A stretch of 64,000 nucleotides of DNA from Canna indica (Eukaryota; Streptophyta; Magnoliopsida; Zingiberales; Cannaceae): assembly GCA_034359265.1 (NCBI GenBank), contig CP136896.1:12555501-12619500 (forward strand). The letters run 5' to 3'. Position numbers and translations under genes: made by a program. The notes beneath the pieces are model-generated. The model had not been told where the DNA came from. It saw only the letters and a program-made list of their open reading frames with translations, and made no database searches. Every line of letters begins with the position of its first letter. The first letter of the stretch is position 1. Below, in pieces: positions 59,101-64,000 of this stretch.

Positions 59101-62100
59101 ACTTTGCAACTATCATAGTATACATATCACACCCAAATATTATGTCAAGCCATTTAATGATGCTACAGTTTCAGGTTTTCTAGGGTATGGAGACAAGAGG
59201 GGAACATAAGGAGGTCTGTGCTACAAATGGAAAGTACAGAAAAGATATATTCAAGGGATGAGATCAAACAGGATTCTTGATGAACCACAAAATCTCTAAA
59301 ACACACCTGACATTGAATAATTTGACTTGCACACAGCACAAATGGAGAAGAATTTCAAATGGAGGTATGAAAGGAAAAAAAATGCTAACCTCATCAACTC
59401 GGACATTATATATCTGAATGGTAGAATCTTCCATCCCAATGGCAATAATGTTATTATCTTGAGGATGGAATGCCAAAAACGTAGCTGCAGGAGGAGGTGA
59501 CATGAAGGTTGTCATAACCTGTGAGACATGTTGCTGTTTAGTTTTCCAAGATAGTAAGGAAATGCCATCCAAGCATTTTATAATGAAAACATTGCTGAAA
59601 CTCATCAGAATGGCTATGTACCTTAAAAGTCATCATGTTAAACAAAGAAACTTTTCCACCAGATGCTGACATTACATATGAGTCATTCTTGGATAAAGCA
59701 ATGCATGCAGTTGCTTCTTCTGGATTGTTGTCACCTATTTCATTAGTCATAAGAATACCATTTGTTGGTTGCCACAGCTGAGGGGCAACAGATGCAGTTG
59801 ACTGAACCAACAAAAGACAGAATCAGGAAATGAACTAGCAATAAATATAAAAATCTAATAAATTTACTTGCCGACCTTGCCCGATGGATTCCGCTCATTA
59901 CGTGTCCATTTCCAAAGCTTATGGATTGCATTGGAACCAAGTGCCAGCACAGCAAGCCCAGAGTTCGTGTATAACAATCGCACAACCTGCAAACAAAAAG
60001 AACAAGTGAGACTAGGTCAATGGATCAGACTATTCCTTTTTCAAGATCCCCAAGACAGCACAATAATTAAGAAGACCTAACTGAAATTATAAAGATGGCT
60101 AAAATGAAAAATAAGGGACATTAAATTTAGAACAAGAAAACTTATGCTAGCCCTACAATATTTTGACACAAATTATATCTTAATAAATCACAAAAGAATA
60201 ACAAATGCTCAGGGAACAGATACATGCTATATGTGTTATAAGTCTATGTGTTTTCACAAGTAATCATACTCCCTGTTAAATGGTAAAAGAGAGCATTAGG
60301 TGATGTTTGATTAGCGAAAACTATTTTTTGGTTTGATTTCAGTGAAACTGAAAACTTGGTTTTGGTTTATAGTTTTCAGTTTTCTGAAAACGCGTTCGGT
60401 TAATGAAAACATCAATTTTAGTTAGTTTGAACCAGTGAATATTTATTTGGTTATAAAAATAATATTAATTTTTCTTGAACATTTTTAGTAGTAATTAAAT
60501 GTTTAGTTAGTCTACAAAATTAAATGTTTGCTAATATGGTTATAAAATATTTATATGATTTAATTAATTAAGTCATTGGTAATTTAAGATTTTTTTGTTC
60601 AATTAGATATAAAACTTAATTAATAATTATTATAAAATTTCAAAAAAAAAATAAGTCCAATGGTCTAAAATTAGTTTTGATTAAATTATAAATAGATCAA
60701 CTTTACGAAAATTAAATTATTTAAAATTTGGGTTTGAGTCAGTTAGATATAAATTGGTTTAATTAATTTGTAAATGTAAAATAATAGTTTGAGTTGAAAA
60801 TGATGATTTTTATTATTATTTTTAAAAAATAGATATAATTTGATTTATTTTTAAATTAATTAATTTTATTAAAAAAGTATTTAATTACAAAATTGTCAGT
60901 GCATTTTTATAACGAAACCGACAGTCTCGAAACCACATAAAATAACATTCTGGTGATTTCATTTTTATTAAGGAAACTGATTTCGTTTTCATTCTGGTTT
61001 CGATTCAGTTTCATGAAAACGTTGAACCAAACACGTTTTCGTAAACAGTTTTGGTTTCAGTGAAACCAAAATCATGAAAACATACTTGATTTCGCTAACC
61101 AAACCGACCCTTAGAGTTTAATTACACATCTCTCAAAAGTAGATAGATGATAAAAGACTATACGTTCCATCAGAACAACATAACATAACATAACATAGTC
61201 GAAAATGGATAAATCACTCAGATATAGTATTAAACTTGTGAAACGATCGAGGCATGTGTGCATTCAATTTAATGTCTATTATTTACCAGAAAAATCATAA
61301 TGAAATTATCATCCAACAAAATGAGAAAGCTTCCTAAAAATTATATTATTTAAAGAAAGCCAAGTGTTTCTTGACATAAAAAGGAATTGCCGAACTAAAT
61401 CCTTTGTTACAAAACAATATATACCTTGCTTGCTGTTGATGTAGAATCAGGCAACCGCAAGGCTTTGAGGTGAGAAGAGTCCACAATCTCAGCTAACTTC
61501 CAACTTCTAATCTTCTCAGCATCTTCTGAAATCCTTGGCTTAACATCTGCAATCCTATTATTATCCATAACCGCCTGCAGTTTTGTTTAACATGTCATAA
61601 GACTCATAACTGTGGGTGTTTAACAAGTGATATCTGTGGCAAGTTAGCTTACCAAGCTACTCATTGACACTGCAGGTAAGATCCGTTCAGTACGCTCAGG
61701 AATAGCTGCTACGGGGCTAGAAACATTAGGAACTGCTCCTAATGCATTGACAACTGGAGGCTGCATAAAATTTGAAGAGAATGTTTGATTCAGGGCAGAA
61801 GTTCCAAGAATTTATCTCTGCATATACTTTTTTTATTTACATATGCACTGACAACTAGGTCAGGATAAAGTACGAGGAGAATGATCGAATTGAAGAAAAT
61901 GTTCCAAGAATTTATCATGGGATATAAATTTTCATTTAGGACAATCTATTTTGCCAAGCATGTCATAGTAGCAGACAACTAGAACCCCTGTGTCAGAATT
62001 TTTCTAATTGATTAGCATAAGTAATACCTTCACATTTGCATTTATTTGTTGAGAAGGGCCACGTGTACCCTCAAATGCCCTGCTCTCGAGCATCCTTATA

Positions 62101-64000
62101 AGCCGTTGTCCATCAGCATTTGCCAAGATTTTGATTCCATTTTCACTTGTCGTCACTGCTAGTAGTGAGCCCTCTCGGTTGAATCTAAGCCGAGGAATCT
62201 CCTGCCATGGAGAAATGAAATAGTAAAAAACAAATGTTTCACTTCGAAAGAATACAAGGAAAATCATATAGAAGAAAAAGAAACTAACAGGAAGTCCACC
62301 ATCTGCATCAGTAGTAGTCAGGATATTAGTGTTATCCATATCCCAAAACTTAATCATGAACTCATCTCCAGCAGCTAAGAAGCGATTCCTAGTTGTGTCA
62401 AACTGAACAACTCCTAGTGAACGTTTTCTAAAGCCAGTGTAAGTCCTTTTAATAGCTCCCTCAGTTTCATTCCACTCAACTAAATGTGAATCACCATCTT
62501 TACTTGTTCCACAAGAAAAAAGCCTGCAAACATACAAAGATGATGAGAATGTTTAATGATGAGCTCAGATGGATTATAAAGATCAACACCAATCTCCAGA
62601 AAGACAACCAGAGGATGGCATCTATGGCCAAATGCTAATCTCTGAAATAAACATGCATATCAATGTAACATAGACATCTCATTTGATTCCATACTGGTAA
62701 CTAGTTGATGATGACTATGACAAGCTATATTATTTCGACGGACACCCCACCTTGTTCCATCTGTACTATATGACATTGTAGTGCACCATCGCCCAGGAGC
62801 ATCATAGTCAACTCTAGATCCCACACAATCATAAAGCCATGCTTTAATTTTCCCATCAATGGCAGTCGAGAATATAAACTTCAGACAACAGAAATGGAAG
62901 TTAGGAAAAGGTATGGATAATAATTTTCTGAAAGATTTAAAGCCACCACCATGTACAAACTCAAAATCATATATAACTGTTGTACATACAAACCTGGATA
63001 GACTCTTTGTAGTGAGGACAAACAGAATATACAGGGGCTTCATGGCCCTCAAATATGTACTGCCTCTGTCCCGTTGTAGCATCCCATACCTGCCCATCAT
63101 GCAACAGGAGCTGGTAAGAACATACATTTATCTTTTACAATCATGTAATGGGGTAAACCATATCCCTTGTTACTCACTCTAATTGTCTTGTCATCACCGC
63201 AAGTAATGATCGATAGACTCTTATTCGGATGGGAAAAAGCAATGTCATTAACACCACCTACATGAGCATCAATCTATGCAACAACGAAGTCAAAACCTCC
63301 CAATATAGCTTTAAATTAAATTTAAAAAATAAAATTTAAAAAAAAACATGTGCAACTCACCTCCAATTGTTGGCGCAACTCTCCATTTAAACTAAAAGCA
63401 TATGTGTGGACAAGATGTTTTGAGAATGCAACCCCTAAAAGTATCAGAAAAGAACAAGAGTCTTAATTTATTATGAAAAAAATAATATACTTGTCCATAC
63501 AACATTGTATTTAAATTGAATGTTATCCAGCTACAATATTTTTGTTCTTTCACATACCAAGAATAGTGCCATCAGGACTCCATAAACATCGATTGACAGA
63601 TATGGTAGCATCTTTCATGAGTGCTGCCTGCAAGTTGATTAGACAAGAAGTATGAAAGTGTTCTGGGACTTGAGCAAAAACTTCAATATAGACTGATTCA
63701 AAGCAACCACTATTGAAGTTTTAGCTTGAAGGAATACCTGTAAGGGCAAAGAACAAGATCCAATGTCCCACACCTTGAATGTCTTGTGTGCAATCCTTTC
63801 CCGGGATCCAACTTCCCATATGCCAATATCACCAACATTTGTCCCAACTGAAATGTATGATGGAGAGCACAAACTTGAACAAAAAAAAGAATGTAGTGAA
63901 ACTTAAAATGCTTCAAAAGAATGGATCAAGAAGCTACCTAGAAGTATAGTATGATGCATTGGATGAAAATCCAAGCTCATCACATTTGAACCTTGACTAA
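56171..64000 (-). CDS. TPL: TOPLESS/TOPLESS-related transcriptional co-repressor, C-terminal 797 residues (partial)
   Basis: Eighteen exons join in one phase: 63938-64000 (open at the window edge), 63738-63847, 63558-63627, 63361-63434, 63178-63273, 62994-63089, 62751-62878, 62289-62523, 62028-62201, 61653-61760, 61425-61574, 59876-59986, 59622-59801, 59390-59518, 58950-59045, 58554-58739, 58007-58179 and 56171-56387. All have GT-AG borders. The protein starts in SLDFHPMHHTILLVGTNVGD, the first WD40 blade region, and continues through two WD40 propellers (FKVWDIGSC, RVWDATTGQ, KLWKWTRNE, QLCVWSIDG) to a Pro/Ser-rich tail. The N-terminal LisH/CTLH domain that binds EAR motifs lies beyond the window. 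TPL proteins act in the nucleus, joining EAR-motif repressors to histone deacetylases. No damage is seen. Which TPR paralogue this is cannot be told. Confidence 0.95.
60299..61110. mobile_element. Tourist-like MITE copy 2, in a TOPLESS intron
   Basis: The ends ggtgatgtttgattagcg and cgctaaccaaaccgaccc are flanked by TTA at 60296-60298 and 61111-61113. It is a reverse-complement relative of 17068-17896 over its length. It sits in the 1.4-kb intron between exons 61425-61574 and 59876-59986, clear of both splice sites. Confidence 0.85.

Noticed and set aside
62660..63182. Longer open frames at TOPLESS exons (155 and 107 codons)
   Set aside because: They run through introns or lie on the opposite strand. 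The exon chain with GT-AG borders explains the region.

Overview
The window is nuclear DNA of a flowering plant. It carries GT-AG intron-containing genes of plant families (DUF1218, SINAT, a DYW-class PPR, TOPLESS) in a background of nested plant transposons. I cannot name the species. GC-rich captured gene pieces and large Copia and CACTA elements hint at a monocot, but this is a weak inference.

Layout. 68-8181: a complete non-autonomous Copia (SIRE-like) LTR element with a decayed gag and no pol. 9132-11296: a Pack-MULE with long terminal inverted repeats (TIRs), a 9-bp target duplication (TSD) and pieces of at least three host genes. 12733-12767: a Helitron-type 3' end just upstream of a DUF1218 membrane-protein gene (13023-15508, +). 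16101-17896: a foldback element and a Tourist-like MITE. 17992-28876: one L1-type LINE split by a solo LTR (18791-20640) and a CACTA element (23031-27047). 28890-32895: AT-rich inverted repeats, a foldback MULE and a second Tourist-like MITE. 33352-33610: a LysM-like gene relic. 33962-34673: an uninterrupted 712-bp AAT microsatellite. 35719-38141: a SINAT-type E3 ubiquitin ligase (+). 41318-42985: a second solo LTR, reversed. 43103-50682: a Copia gag relic joined to a LINE 3' end, which is split by a minus-strand Copia element that itself holds a CACTA fragment. 51465-53468: an intronless DYW-class PPR gene (-). 56171-64000: the last 18 exons of a TOPLESS-family co-repressor (-).

The four intact genes are unrelated single-copy-style plant genes: a cell-surface membrane protein, a protein-degradation factor, an organelle RNA editor and a transcriptional co-repressor. 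They are not an operon or a cluster. The main content is layered transposition, with target duplications read directly from the sequence. The more unusual items are the gag-only LTR element with palindrome-rich U3 regions, the Pack-MULE, the very long AAT tract, and a PPR whose DYW domain lacks its PG-box segment but keeps its zinc ligands. I see no wholly new system.
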